Positions 41,953 to 50,444 of a DNA stretch of 64,000 nt are shown here, piece by piece. How positions within the stretch are numbered: the first letter of the stretch is position 1; each line of letters begins with the position of its first letter. Origin of the DNA: Micromonospora_G sp044901685 (GTDB lineage: Bacteria > Actinomycetota > Actinomycetes > Mycobacteriales > Micromonosporaceae); NCBI RefSeq assembly GCF_044901685.1, contig NZ_JBJDPS010000026.1, positions 1 to 64,000 of the forward strand, written 5' to 3'. The position numbers were made by a program, and so were the translations under genes. A model generated the notes under the pieces. That model did not search any database. It was not told where the DNA came from and was given only the letters and a program-made list of their open reading frames with translations.

Positions 41953-43190
41953 CCGACGGCGACACCGTCGAGGACCTGCTGCGCCGCCTGGCGCCGCGGG
42001 TCCTCGCCGCGCTGGTGCGCCACCATGGCAACTTCGAGACCGCCGAGGACGCGACCCAGGAGGCACTGCTGGCCGCCGCGACCCAGTGGCCCGGACACGG
42101 CCTGCCGGACAGTCCCCTCGGTTGGCTGATCAGGGTCGCCTCCCGCCGGATGGCCGACCAGGTGCGCGCCGAGCGCGCCGGCCGGCAACGGGAGGAGCGG
42201 GACCATTCTCGTACCCCACGCGACGAGCTGCGCGCACCGGCGGCGGACGCGCAGCGGCGGGACACGGACGACACCCTGATCCTGCTGCTGCTCTGCTGCC
42301 ATCCGAGTCTCACCCCGGCGTCGCAGGTGGCGCTCACGCTGCGGGCGGTCGGCGGGCTGACCACGGCCGAGATCGCGCGGGCGTTCCTGACCACCGAGAC
42401 GACCATGGCGCAGCGGATCAGCCGCGCCAGGCAGCGGATCCGGGCGGCCGGCGCCGCCTTCCGGATGCCGCCGGAGCCGGAGCGGTCCCGGCGGCTCCGG
42501 GTGGTCCTGCACGTGCTGTACCTGATCTTCAACGAGGGCTACACCGCGATGTCCGGGCCGAGCCTGCACCGCACGGACCTGACCGGCGAGGCGATCCGGC
42601 TGACCCGAATCGTCCACCGGGCGTCGCCGGGCGACGGCGAGGTCGCCGGGCTACTGGCGCTGATGCTGCTCACCGACGCACGCCGCCCGGCCCGGACCCG
42701 GCCCGACGGCAGCCTGGTTCCGCTGGCCGAGCAGGACCGCACCCGCTGGAACAGGGAGTTCGTCACGGATGGCGTCGACCTGATCAGCCGGGCGCTCTCC
42801 GAGGCTCCGGTCGGGCCGTACCAACTCCAAGCGGCGATCGCCGCCGTGCACAGCGAGGCGACCCGGGCCGAGGAAACCGACTGGGCCCAGATCGTGGAGC
42901 TCTACCGGCTGCTGGAGCAGGTGGCGCCCAATCCGATGGTCACGCTGAGCCACGCCGTCGCGGTCGCCATGGTGCACGGCCCCGCTGCCGGCCTGGCCAT
43001 GCTGGAGCCGCTGACCGGTGACGACCAACTGGCCGGTCATCACCGCATGCACGCGGTCCGCGCCCAACTGCTGGAACTCGCCGGTGACCGGGCCGGCGCA
43101 GTGGAGTCCTACCGGCGGGCCGCTCGCCTGACCAGCAGCCTGCCCGAGCAGCACTACCTGCACGGTCGCGCGGCACGCGTCGCGCGGTAG
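41949..43190 (+). CDS. ECF42-like RNA polymerase sigma factor with C-terminal extension
   Basis: A 413-residue extracytoplasmic-function sigma factor. Sigma region 2 is at about 5-75 (FETAEDATQEALLAA, GWLIRVASRRMADQVR). Region 4 is at about 110-165 (QVALTLRAVGGLTTAEIARA, TETTMAQRISRARQRIR). A long helical extension (about 175-413, TPR-like, DUF6596 type) includes LYLIFNEGYTAMSG and PNPMVTLSHAVAVAM. This extension and the DGPF partner define the ECF42 group, which has no classical anti-sigma factor; none is present here. The GTG at 41949 overlaps the YCII stop. Confidence 0.9.
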   Translation: MTDGDTVEDLLRRLAPRVLAALVRHHGNFETAEDATQEALLAAATQWPGHGLPDSPLGWLIRVASRRMADQVRAERAGRQREERDHSRTPRDELRAPAADAQRRDTDDTLILLLLCCHPSLTPASQVALTLRAVGGLTTAEIARAFLTTETTMAQRISRARQRIRAAGAAFRMPPEPERSRRLRVVLHVLYLIFNEGYTAMSGPSLHRTDLTGEAIRLTRIVHRASPGDGEVAGLLALMLLTDARRPARTRPDGSLVPLAEQDRTRWNREFVTDGVDLISRALSEAPVGPYQLQAAIAAVHSEATRAEETDWAQIVELYRLLEQVAPNPMVTLSHAVAVAMVHGPAAGLAMLEPLTGDDQLAGHHRMHAVRAQLLELAGDRAGAVESYRRAARLTSSLPEQHYLHGRAARVAR

Positions 43191-43211
43191 CCCGGGGCCG
43201 GGCCGGGCGGG

Positions 43212-44057
43212 TCAGGGACGGGTGCGCAGGTGGGCCAGGACGATCGGGTCGATCCGGCCCGGCACCATCCGCTCCTCCAGGTTCTCCACTCCGGCCCAGT
43301 CCGCCAGCGCCGCGTCCACCCCCGCGTCGCCGGGCCGCGCCGGGGCGTACCCGGCCGCCGTGAGCAACGCCGCGACCTCGGCGGCAAGCTCACCGGTCAG
43401 GTCCAGCAGCGTCGCCGGGTCGGGCCGTTCGAAGAGCATGACGTGTACGTCCAACAGCCGGCCCAGCTCCGTCACCGGATCCGGGTGGTCGTCGACCCGC
43501 AGGTCCACCACCACGTCGCTGGTCCCGCCGTACCCGCCGTGTCGGGCGACCACCAGCAGCCCGGCGCTCTGCCGACCACGCCGGTCACCACCGGCCTCGT
43601 CGCCCGCGCGCAGCGCGTCGACCAGCCGCCGCGCGAACCGGCGGCCGGGGTCACCACCCAACCAGGCGTCCCGCATCGCGTCGACCACCTGCGGACCGAC
43701 CAGGATGTTGCCCTGCGCCGCCCAGCCGTCACCGGCCAGCCCGCCGGCCCAGTCGTGACAGTCGACCCCGGTGTACGTCGCCGCGCCCCCGTCGGCGTCG
43801 ACCACCCCGAGCTGCCGGGTGGCGCGACCCGCGTCGGCGGCGGTCAGCCCGGCGATCACGTCCGCCGCACCGAGCCCGGTGCGCAGCAGCGCCAGCCCCT
43901 GCGGCCCGTACGCCAGGTTGGCGTGCGCCTGGGTGGCGAGCGCGCCGACGTTCGCCTCGGCGACCGGGACCACCGCCCCGGCGGCGAGGAACTTGCTGGC
44001 CACAGCCACGCCGTGGAAGCGGCCGTCGTCGGAGCGCGCCACGATCGAGAACGTCAC
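43212..44057 (-). CDS. DUF1028 family protein
   Basis: A 281-residue protein of the DUF1028 family, thought to have an Ntn-hydrolase fold. The N terminus is MTFSIVARSDDGRFHGVAVA, followed by AEANVGALATQAHANLAYGP and GNILVGPQVVDAM. The C-terminal part may be a peptidoglycan-binding-like helical domain (GYAPARPGDAGVDAALADWA). No signal peptide is visible. The GTG at 44055-44057 is used. The enzyme activity is unknown. Confidence 0.85.
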   Translation of the reverse strand: MTFSIVARSDDGRFHGVAVASKFLAAGAVVPVAEANVGALATQAHANLAYGPQGLALLRTGLGAADVIAGLTAADAGRATRQLGVVDADGGAATYTGVDCHDWAGGLAGDGWAAQGNILVGPQVVDAMRDAWLGGDPGRRFARRLVDALRAGDEAGGDRRGRQSAGLLVVARHGGYGGTSDVVVDLRVDDHPDPVTELGRLLDVHVMLFERPDPATLLDLTGELAAEVAALLTAAGYAPARPGDAGVDAALADWAGVENLEERMVPGRIDPIVLAHLRTRP

Positions 44058-44168
44058 CCGGTGAGGCTACAACTTGGCGATCTTCCTCGCCGGCCCGGTG
44101 CGCGGGCGGTCGCGGGGTGTTCGCCCGAAGAGGTTGCCCGACCCCCGGGGAACGGGCACGATCGATCG

Positions 44169-45233
44169 GTGACAAAACGTTGGGGCATCACGGTGCCGTT
44201 CAGTGGGGTGCCGCTGCCCGACCACGCCGCGATCTACGCGGCCCTGGCCGAGGCGGGGTTCACCGACCTGTGGTCGGCGGAGGTGAACGGGTCGGACGCG
44301 TTCACCCCGCTCACGCTCGCCGCCGCCTGGCGGCCGGACCTGCGTCTCGGCACGGCGATCGCGCCGGTGTTCACCCGTGGCCCGGGGCTGCTGGCGATGA
44401 CGGCGGCGGCGTTGGCCGAGGCGGCACCGGGGCGGTTCTCGCTCGGCATCGGCTCCTCCTCCCCGGTGGTGGTGGGGGACTGGAACGCGGTCGACTTCGT
44501 CGAGCCGTACCGGCGTACCCGGGACATGCTGCGGTTCCTGCGCGCGGCCCTGCGCGGTGAGACGGTCGACGAGCGGTACGACACCTTCGCCGTACGCCGG
44601 TTCAAGCTGGACCGGCCACCGGCCGTGCCGCCGCCGATCCTGCTCGCCGCCCTGCGGCCACGGATGCTCCGACTGGCCAGCGCAGAGGCCGACGGGGTGA
44701 TCCTGAACTGGCTGGCCGCCGCTGACGTGCCCCGGGTGCTGACCGAGTTGGGTGACCGGCGGGAAGGCTTCGAGGTCGCCGCCCGGATCTTCGTCTGCCC
44801 AACCGAGGACACCGAGTACGCCCGCAGCCTCGGCCGCAGGATGATCACGAGCTACCTGACCGTGCCCGCGTACGCCGAGTTCCACCGCTGGCTCGGCCGC
44901 GAGTCGGTGCTCGGGCCGGTCTGGTCGGCGTGGGCGGCCGGTGACCGGCGGGCGGCCAGCGCGGCGGTGCCGGACGAACTGATCGACACACTCGTGCTGC
45001 ACGGCTCGGCCGAGACCTGCCGCGCCCGGCTCGGCGAGTACGTCGACGCGGGCGTGGACGTCCCGGTGATCGGCCTGCTCGCCACCCCGGAACTCACCGA
45101 CGGCGGCGCTGCCGCGCTCGCGACCCTGATCGCGCAGCTCGGCCCGACACACGGCCAGGCGCCGCTGGCGGCGACCCCGGAGACCGTGGCCACGCCGGCC
45201 GGCGCCACCGCGGCCACCGTGGACGGAAGCTGA
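44169..45233 (+). CDS. LLM-class F420-dependent oxidoreductase
   Basis: A 354-residue luciferase-like monooxygenase-fold protein, probably using F420. WGITVPFSGVPLPDHAAIYA begins the TIM barrel. GRFSLGIGSSSPVVVGDWN is the cofactor-binding loop, and ILLAALRPRMLRLASAEADG and GVILNWLAAADVPRVL follow. The C-terminal 25 residues are Ala/Thr/Pro-rich. The GTG at 44169 has only a poor ribosome-binding site. The SDR gene 32 bases downstream is probably co-transcribed. Substrate unknown. Confidence 0.88.
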   Translation: MTKRWGITVPFSGVPLPDHAAIYAALAEAGFTDLWSAEVNGSDAFTPLTLAAAWRPDLRLGTAIAPVFTRGPGLLAMTAAALAEAAPGRFSLGIGSSSPVVVGDWNAVDFVEPYRRTRDMLRFLRAALRGETVDERYDTFAVRRFKLDRPPAVPPPILLAALRPRMLRLASAEADGVILNWLAAADVPRVLTELGDRREGFEVAARIFVCPTEDTEYARSLGRRMITSYLTVPAYAEFHRWLGRESVLGPVWSAWAAGDRRAASAAVPDELIDTLVLHGSAETCRARLGEYVDAGVDVPVIGLLATPELTDGGAAALATLIAQLGPTHGQAPLAATPETVATPAGATAATVDGS

Positions 45234-45265
45234 GATGGATCGCGCCGAACAGGACGGGGGCTGAG

Positions 45266-46078
45266 ATGGACCTCGCCGGGCGGGTCGTTGTGGTCACCGG
45301 TGGCGCGGGCGGGATCGGTGCCGCGCTGGCCCGCCGGTTCGCCACCGAGGGCGCCCACGCGGTGGTGATAGCCGACCTGGACGGTGACGCGGCGGCCCGG
45401 ATCACCGCCGAAATCGGGCCGACCGCGCTCGGGCGCGACGTCGACGTCACCGACCCCGCGCAGGTCCGCGCCCTGGTCGCCGACGTCGAGCAACGGTACG
45501 GGCGGATCGACCTGTTCTGCGCCAACGCCGGCATCACCACCGGGGTGGGACTCGACGCCTCCGACGCCGACTGGGACCGGGCCTGGCGGGTGAACCTGCT
45601 CGCACACGTACACGCCGCCCGTGCCGTGCTGCCCGGGATGCTCGACCGGGGCGGCGGTTACCTGCTCCAGACCTGCTCGGCCGCCGGGCTGCTGACCGCG
45701 GTCGGCGACGCCCCGTACACGGTCACCAAGCACGGGGCGGTCGCGTTCGCCGAGTGGCTCGCCGTGACGTACGGCGACCGGGGCATCCGGGTCAGCGCAC
45801 TCTGCCCACAGGGGGTGGACACCAGGATGCTGCACGACGGGCTGGCCGCCGCCCATCCCGGTGCCCTGATCACCGCCGCCTCCGGGCCGGTGCTCAGCCC
45901 GGAACAGGTCGCACAGGCCGTCGTCGACGGGCTCGCCGACGAGCGGTTCCTGATCCTGCCGCACCCGGAGGTGGCCGGTTACGTACGGCGCAAAGCCGCC
46001 GACCCGGACGGCTGGCTGGCCGGCATGCGCCGCGCGGCGGGCCGGTTGCCGGGTGTCCCGAGGCAACCGGCCGGCTGA
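45266..46078 (+). CDS. SDR-family oxidoreductase
   Basis: A 270-residue classical short-chain dehydrogenase. VVVVTGGAGGIGAALARRFA is the NAD(P) motif, LFCANAGITTG is the NAG motif, the catalytic Ser is in LLQTCSAAGLLTAV, and the YxxxK is in APYTVTKHGAVAFAEW. CPQGVDTRML lies after the active site. It is downstream of the F420-type gene and likely in the same operon. Confidence 0.9.
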   Translation: MDLAGRVVVVTGGAGGIGAALARRFATEGAHAVVIADLDGDAAARITAEIGPTALGRDVDVTDPAQVRALVADVEQRYGRIDLFCANAGITTGVGLDASDADWDRAWRVNLLAHVHAARAVLPGMLDRGGGYLLQTCSAAGLLTAVGDAPYTVTKHGAVAFAEWLAVTYGDRGIRVSALCPQGVDTRMLHDGLAAAHPGALITAASGPVLSPEQVAQAVVDGLADERFLILPHPEVAGYVRRKAADPDGWLAGMRRAAGRLPGVPRQPAG

Positions 46079-46112
46079 CCGTCAGGCCCGGTCGCGTCAC
46101 CTGCTCCGGGGA

Positions 46113-46523
46113 TCAGCGCAGTTCCTGGATCCGGACCAGGTTCCCGGCGGGGTCGCGGAAGGCACAGTCGCGTACGCCGTACGGCTGCTCGGTCGGCTCC
46201 TGCACCACCTCGGCGTCGCCGGCCTGCACCTTCTCGAAGGTGCCGTCGAGGTCCCGGGTGGCCAGCAGGATCCACCCGTAGGTCCCCTTGGCCATCATCT
46301 CGCCGATGGTGCGGCGCTCGTCGTCGGTGATGCCGGGATCGATGGCCGGCGGCGCCAGCAGGATGGAGGTGCTGGGCTGGTCGGCGGGGCCGACCGTGAT
46401 CCAGCGCATCGTGCCCTGTCCGACGTCGTTGCGGACCTCGAAGCCGAGGGTGTCACGGTAGAAGGCGAGGGAGGCGTCCGGGTCGACGTGCGGCAGGACG
46501 CTGGTGTGAATGGTGATGTCCAT
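46113..46523 (-). CDS. VOC-family protein
   Basis: A 136-residue glyoxalase/bleomycin-resistance-fold protein. It starts MDITIHTSVLPHVDPDASLA and contains FYRDTLGFEVRNDVGQGTMR and CAFRDPAGNLVRIQELR at the end. The ATG at 46521-46523 is used; a GTG three codons upstream is possible. Its metal and substrate are not evident. It is convergent with the SDR gene. Confidence 0.85.
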   Translation of the reverse strand: MDITIHTSVLPHVDPDASLAFYRDTLGFEVRNDVGQGTMRWITVGPADQPSTSILLAPPAIDPGITDDERRTIGEMMAKGTYGWILLATRDLDGTFEKVQAGDAEVVQEPTEQPYGVRDCAFRDPAGNLVRIQELR

Positions 46524-46780
46524 GAGGATCACGCTAGCTCCGGCCTCCCGGCCGGCACTTCTCGATTCCTGATCGATCTTGCCGTCGGTGCTGTCGTACC
46601 CGGTGGTGCTCGAGCCCGTGCCGGCGGCGTAAGTGCCGGCAGTGCCCGCGTGGTGAACATGGTCCTGCCACTCCCAGGAAAACCGGGACTCTGGCCCGCC
46701 GCGCAAACCTGCGGAGAGTGGAGGCACGGGCGTCACCGGAATTGACGCCAGACGGTCCACCAACCCGAAAGGCTCCCGCG

Positions 46781-47545
46781 ATGAGTTCCTCTGGGCGTAT
46801 CGCACTCGTCACCGGTGCCAACCGTGGCATCGGGCGCAGCGCCGCACTGCATCTGGCCCGCGACGGCGTCGGCGTCATCCTCACCTACCGGACCCACCCG
46901 GGGGAGGCCGCCGAGGTGGTCAAGGAGATCAACGATCTTGGTGTGTCGGCCGTCGCGCTCCAGCTCGACGCCGGTCTGGTCGACTCCTTCGACGCGTTTG
47001 TCGCCGCCGTCACCGACGCACTCGGCCGGACCTGGGGCCGCGACACCTTCGACTACCTGGTCAACAACGCCGGTACACAGATCCCGATGTCCTTCGGCGA
47101 GGTCACCGAGGAGAACTTCGACCTGATCGTGAACATGTACTTCAAGGGCGTCTTCTTCCTCACCCAGAAGCTCTCCGGGCTGCTCGCCGACAACGGGGCG
47201 ATCGTCAACGTCTCGTCCGCCATGACCCGCTTCTACGTGCCGCAGCGCATCGTCTACAGCGCGGCCAAGGGTGCCGTCGAGGTCCTCACCCGCTACCTGG
47301 CCCAGGACCTCGGACCCCGGGGCATCAGGGTCAACACCGTCGCGCCGGGTGCCGTCGCCACCGACTTCAGCGGTGGCCTGCTGCGCGACAACCCGGCGAT
47401 CCAGCGGCAGCTCTCCGGCCTGACCGCGCTCGGCCGGATCGCGGTCGCCGACGACGCCGGGGGTGCGATCGCCGCGATGCTGCGCGACGACAACCGGTGG
47501 GTGACCGGGCAGCGCGTCGAGACATCCGGCGGCATCCACCTCTGA
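46781..47545 (+). CDS. SDR-family oxidoreductase (FabG-like)
   Basis: A 254-residue classical SDR. RIALVTGANRGIGRSAALHL is the cofactor motif (the NR pair suggests NADPH), DYLVNNAGTQIP is the NAG motif, the Ser is in IVNVSSAMTRFYVP, and YSAAKGAVEVL is YxxxK. It ends with VTGQRVETSGGIHL, as FabG-like enzymes do. The ATG at 46781 follows AAAGG. It is divergent from the VOC gene across about 257 bases with no other feature seen. Confidence 0.9.
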   Translation: MSSSGRIALVTGANRGIGRSAALHLARDGVGVILTYRTHPGEAAEVVKEINDLGVSAVALQLDAGLVDSFDAFVAAVTDALGRTWGRDTFDYLVNNAGTQIPMSFGEVTEENFDLIVNMYFKGVFFLTQKLSGLLADNGAIVNVSSAMTRFYVPQRIVYSAAKGAVEVLTRYLAQDLGPRGIRVNTVAPGAVATDFSGGLLRDNPAIQRQLSGLTALGRIAVADDAGGAIAAMLRDDNRWVTGQRVETSGGIHL

Positions 47546-47588
47546 CGACGCCGACCGGTGGGGTCACCACCGGGCTGCTCGGGCTCGA

Positions 47589-47888
47589 TCAGGACAAGCT
47601 GGTGAGCAGGTCGCGCGCACGGGCGCGTTCGTCGGCGCAGACGTCGTCGAGATCGTCCCGCAGTGGCGTGGCCAGGCAAGCCTGGAGCATCGTGGCGGCC
47701 TCGGCGGGCCGACCCTGCCGGGCCAACAGTTCGCCGAGACAACACAGGGCGACGATCCTGGTCACGGCGTCGTTGTCGACCTCCCCGGCGGCCAGGGCGT
47801 CCCGGAGTACCGCTTCGGCCCGTGCCGCCTCGCCCCGGTCGAGCAGACGCAGCGCCTTGGACAGGAGCAGGGGAGTGGGCAGCGGCAT
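47589..47888 (-). CDS. Small TPR-like protein
   Basis: A 99-residue all-helical protein with about two tetratricopeptide-like repeats (LDRGEAARAEAVLRDALAAG and LARQGRPAEAATMLQACLAT). It lies 6 bases downstream of the TgpA-like gene on the same strand, so it is probably the last gene of the moxR-DUF58-tgpA operon. No exact family recognised. Confidence 0.7.
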   Translation of the reverse strand: MPLPTPLLLSKALRLLDRGEAARAEAVLRDALAAGEVDNDAVTRIVALCCLGELLARQGRPAEAATMLQACLATPLRDDLDDVCADERARARDLLTSLS

Positions 47889-47894
47889 GGGCGG

Positions 47895-50378
47895 TCAGCG
47901 ACGCCAGCGCAGCGGGCCGGGGTGCACCGACCAGAGCAGTCGCCGCCACCACGGCCGGACCGCCCGCAACCCGGTGGCGTACGCGACCGCGAGGCTGCCG
48001 GCCCGCTGTGCCTGGTCCTCGGTTGCCACGTCGGGCGCGAACGTGGCGACGTTGAGCAGGTCGGCCAACTCGTCGATCGGCGGCACCGCCGGTCCCGGAG
48101 CCGGTGGTGGGGCCGGCGGCGGTGCGGGTTCGGGAGCCGGCCGGGGCCGGGGCGACGGCCGGGGCTTCGCCACCGGCGGTGGCGCCTTCTCCGGTACGGA
48201 CACCGGCGGTGCGCCGACCGTGCCGCCGACCCGGGCCGCGTACGCGGCCACCTCCGAGGCGTCCAGGTGCGACGCGACCGGGTGACCGGCCAGCCGTAGC
48301 GCGTCGGTCACCTCCCGCCACGCCCCGGCGATCCGCTGCGCCGGTGTGCCCTGCTCCAACCGGCGGCGGCGCAGCCCCCGGCGCATCCCCGTCACCGCCG
48401 CGACAACGGCGGCCAGGACCAGCAGCAGCCCGCCCGAGCCGCCACCGACGAGCACCGGCACCGGGCTACCGCCGCCGGACCGCGACCCGCCGCCCGGGGC
48501 GGCAGCCGCCGTCGGTGACGGGGTGGGCTCCAGCGTCGGTTCCTCCTGCACCGGAGGCGGATCCTGCGGCTTCGGGGTGAAGTCCTCCTCGACCGGCCGG
48601 GGGGTGGTGTCCGGCCGGGGCAGCGGGTCGAACGCCACCCAGCCGAGGTCGTCGAAGAGGACCTCCGGCCAGGCGTACGCGTCACCACCGCGCACCGGAC
48701 CCTCACCCGTCGCCGAGTGGAAACCGACCACCACCCGGGTCGGCAGCCCCATCAGCCGCCCGAGCACCGCGTACGTCGCCGCGAACTGCTCCGAGGTGCC
48801 ACGCTGACCGCCACCGTTACGGGGACCAAAGAGGAAGAAGTTCAAATTCGGGTACGCGTGCCCGCTCGGCGCGTCCGCGACCAGTCGGTAGTGCCCGGCC
48901 AGCCACTCCTGGATCGCGACCGCGCGCGCGTACGGGGCACCGTTGTCGGCGGCCAACTGGTCGGCGAGCCGGCGCACCGGCTCGGGCACCCCGTCGGCGA
49001 CCCGCAGCACCCGCGCGACCGGCTCACCGGCCGGTACGTTCGCCGCGACGAGCAGGTTCTCGTCCGGCCGCTCCCGGGCCGAGGCAACCGTGTACCGCAG
49101 CCCCTCGGTCAGCCCCTCCGGCCGGATCAACGTGCCACTGCCCGGGTCGTACGCCACCCGCGCCCCGGTCACCTCCCGTGGTGTCGGCAACGCCGGCAGC
49201 AGCCGTCCGGCCAGCTCACCAACGGTGATCTCCTGCCGTACCCGGTCGACGGTGACGCCGACGGGCGGTTGCGCCGCCGGCAGGATCCGCCCGGCGTTGC
49301 GGTACGTCGCCCCGACCCGCCAGGTCACCCCGTCGTAGTCGTTGAGCACGGCGAGCCGGATCCGGTACCCACCGGCCCGGGGCGAGTCCTGCGACGGTTC
49401 GGCGTCGCCGACCCGTTCCCCGCCGTCCTGGTCGTCACCGGCACCGTCCGGTTCGGTGCCGTCGCCGCCGGCCGCTGGAGCGTCCGGGTCGGGTCCAATC
49501 GCCGTGCCGGTGGTGTGCAGGTCGAGCAGCTTCTGCTCCGGGTTCAGCGCCCAACCGGAGATCCGGATCAACGGGTTCTCGTCCAGGGTGTCGACCTGCG
49601 GCGGCTGCACGTACCGGCGCGGGTCCACCGGGGCGGTGCCGACCTGGGCCGCGACAAGTGGGGCGACCAGGGCGGCGAGCGCGACGACCGCGACCAGCCC
49701 GGCGGCGGTCCCGGCGAGGGTGCGTACCCGGATCGCCGCCCGGACCGCGGGGGACAGGCCGGTCTCCGTCGAGGCAGGTGTGGTCGACGTGGGGTCGGGG
49801 GCCGAGGGCACGGCCAGCCCGATCGCGGCGGCGGCGGCGAAGGCCACCGTCCACCAGAGCGCCGGCTCGGCGTTCGGGCCGACCACGTACAGGGCGCTGG
49901 CGTACAGCAGTGCCGGTGGCAGGTAACCGAGTAGCACCCGGCCGGCGCGTACCGCCACCTCGGCTCCGGCCAGCCCGGCCAGCCAGGCGGCGACCAGCGG
50001 CACGATCACCGTGTCCGGGACCGGCTCGACCGGGATCATCGCGGTGAGCAGCCGGGGGATGCCGTTGCGGGCGGCGTCGGCGACCAGGTCGGCCAGCCCG
50101 CCGGGCAGCTCCGCCCGCTGGGCGGCCAGCCGCAACGCGAACGCGGCGTAGCCGGCCAGGGCGAGCACCGACACCGGGGCGACCAGCCAGGACGGCAACC
50201 GGCGGGTGGCGACACTGACCCCGACCGACCCGACCGCCGCGCCGAAGACGAGCTGGGCCAGCAGCGGACCGGCGTAGACCCGGCCGAGCACGGCACCGGC
50301 CAGCCCGATCATCGCGATCAGGGCCAGCGGCAACGGGACCGCCCGGAGCACGGCGGTGATCGGCGGGCGGGTCAGCAT
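47895..50378 (-). CDS. TgpA-like transglutaminase-fold membrane protein, catalytic residues replaced
   Basis: An 827-residue membrane protein. Six N-terminal helices (about 1-245, DUF3488 type) are followed by an extracellular beta-rich segment and the transglutaminase-like domain (about 495-590). A Pro-rich linker, one more helix (about 645-665) and a cytoplasmic DUF4129-like tail complete it. The catalytic Cys is replaced: GTSEQFAATYAVLGRLMGLP has Ser. The catalytic His is replaced by Tyr in GGDAYAWPEVLFDDLGWVAF. It is probably not an active thiol transglutaminase, though the fold is kept. The ATG at 50376-50378 lies in the first copy of a 47-bp duplication. It is part of the conserved MoxR-DUF58-TgpA cluster. 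Confidence 0.85.
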   Translation of the reverse strand: MLTRPPITAVLRAVPLPLALIAMIGLAGAVLGRVYAGPLLAQLVFGAAVGSVGVSVATRRLPSWLVAPVSVLALAGYAAFALRLAAQRAELPGGLADLVADAARNGIPRLLTAMIPVEPVPDTVIVPLVAAWLAGLAGAEVAVRAGRVLLGYLPPALLYASALYVVGPNAEPALWWTVAFAAAAAIGLAVPSAPDPTSTTPASTETGLSPAVRAAIRVRTLAGTAAGLVAVVALAALVAPLVAAQVGTAPVDPRRYVQPPQVDTLDENPLIRISGWALNPEQKLLDLHTTGTAIGPDPDAPAAGGDGTEPDGAGDDQDGGERVGDAEPSQDSPRAGGYRIRLAVLNDYDGVTWRVGATYRNAGRILPAAQPPVGVTVDRVRQEITVGELAGRLLPALPTPREVTGARVAYDPGSGTLIRPEGLTEGLRYTVASARERPDENLLVAANVPAGEPVARVLRVADGVPEPVRRLADQLAADNGAPYARAVAIQEWLAGHYRLVADAPSGHAYPNLNFFLFGPRNGGGQRGTSEQFAATYAVLGRLMGLPTRVVVGFHSATGEGPVRGGDAYAWPEVLFDDLGWVAFDPLPRPDTTPRPVEEDFTPKPQDPPPVQEEPTLEPTPSPTAAAAPGGGSRSGGGSPVPVLVGGGSGGLLLVLAAVVAAVTGMRRGLRRRRLEQGTPAQRIAGAWREVTDALRLAGHPVASHLDASEVAAYAARVGGTVGAPPVSVPEKAPPPVAKPRPSPRPRPAPEPAPPPAPPPAPGPAVPPIDELADLLNVATFAPDVATEDQAQRAGSLAVAYATGLRAVRPWWRRLLWSVHPGPLRWRR

Positions 50379-50444
50379 CGCCGTACCCCGTTCCACTCGG
50401 CGGTGATCGGCGGGCGGGTCACCACCGGCGTACCCCGTTCCACT
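50351..50444. repeat. 47-bp tandem duplication at the DUF58/TgpA-like junction
   Basis: Copy 1 (50351-50397) and copy 2 (50398-50444) match at 44 of 47 bases. Copy 2 contains the DUF58 stop (50419-50421). Copy 1 contains the TgpA-like ATG, formed at one of the three changed positions. The pre-duplication junction was probably a GTGGTGA stop/start overlap. Confidence 0.9.
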
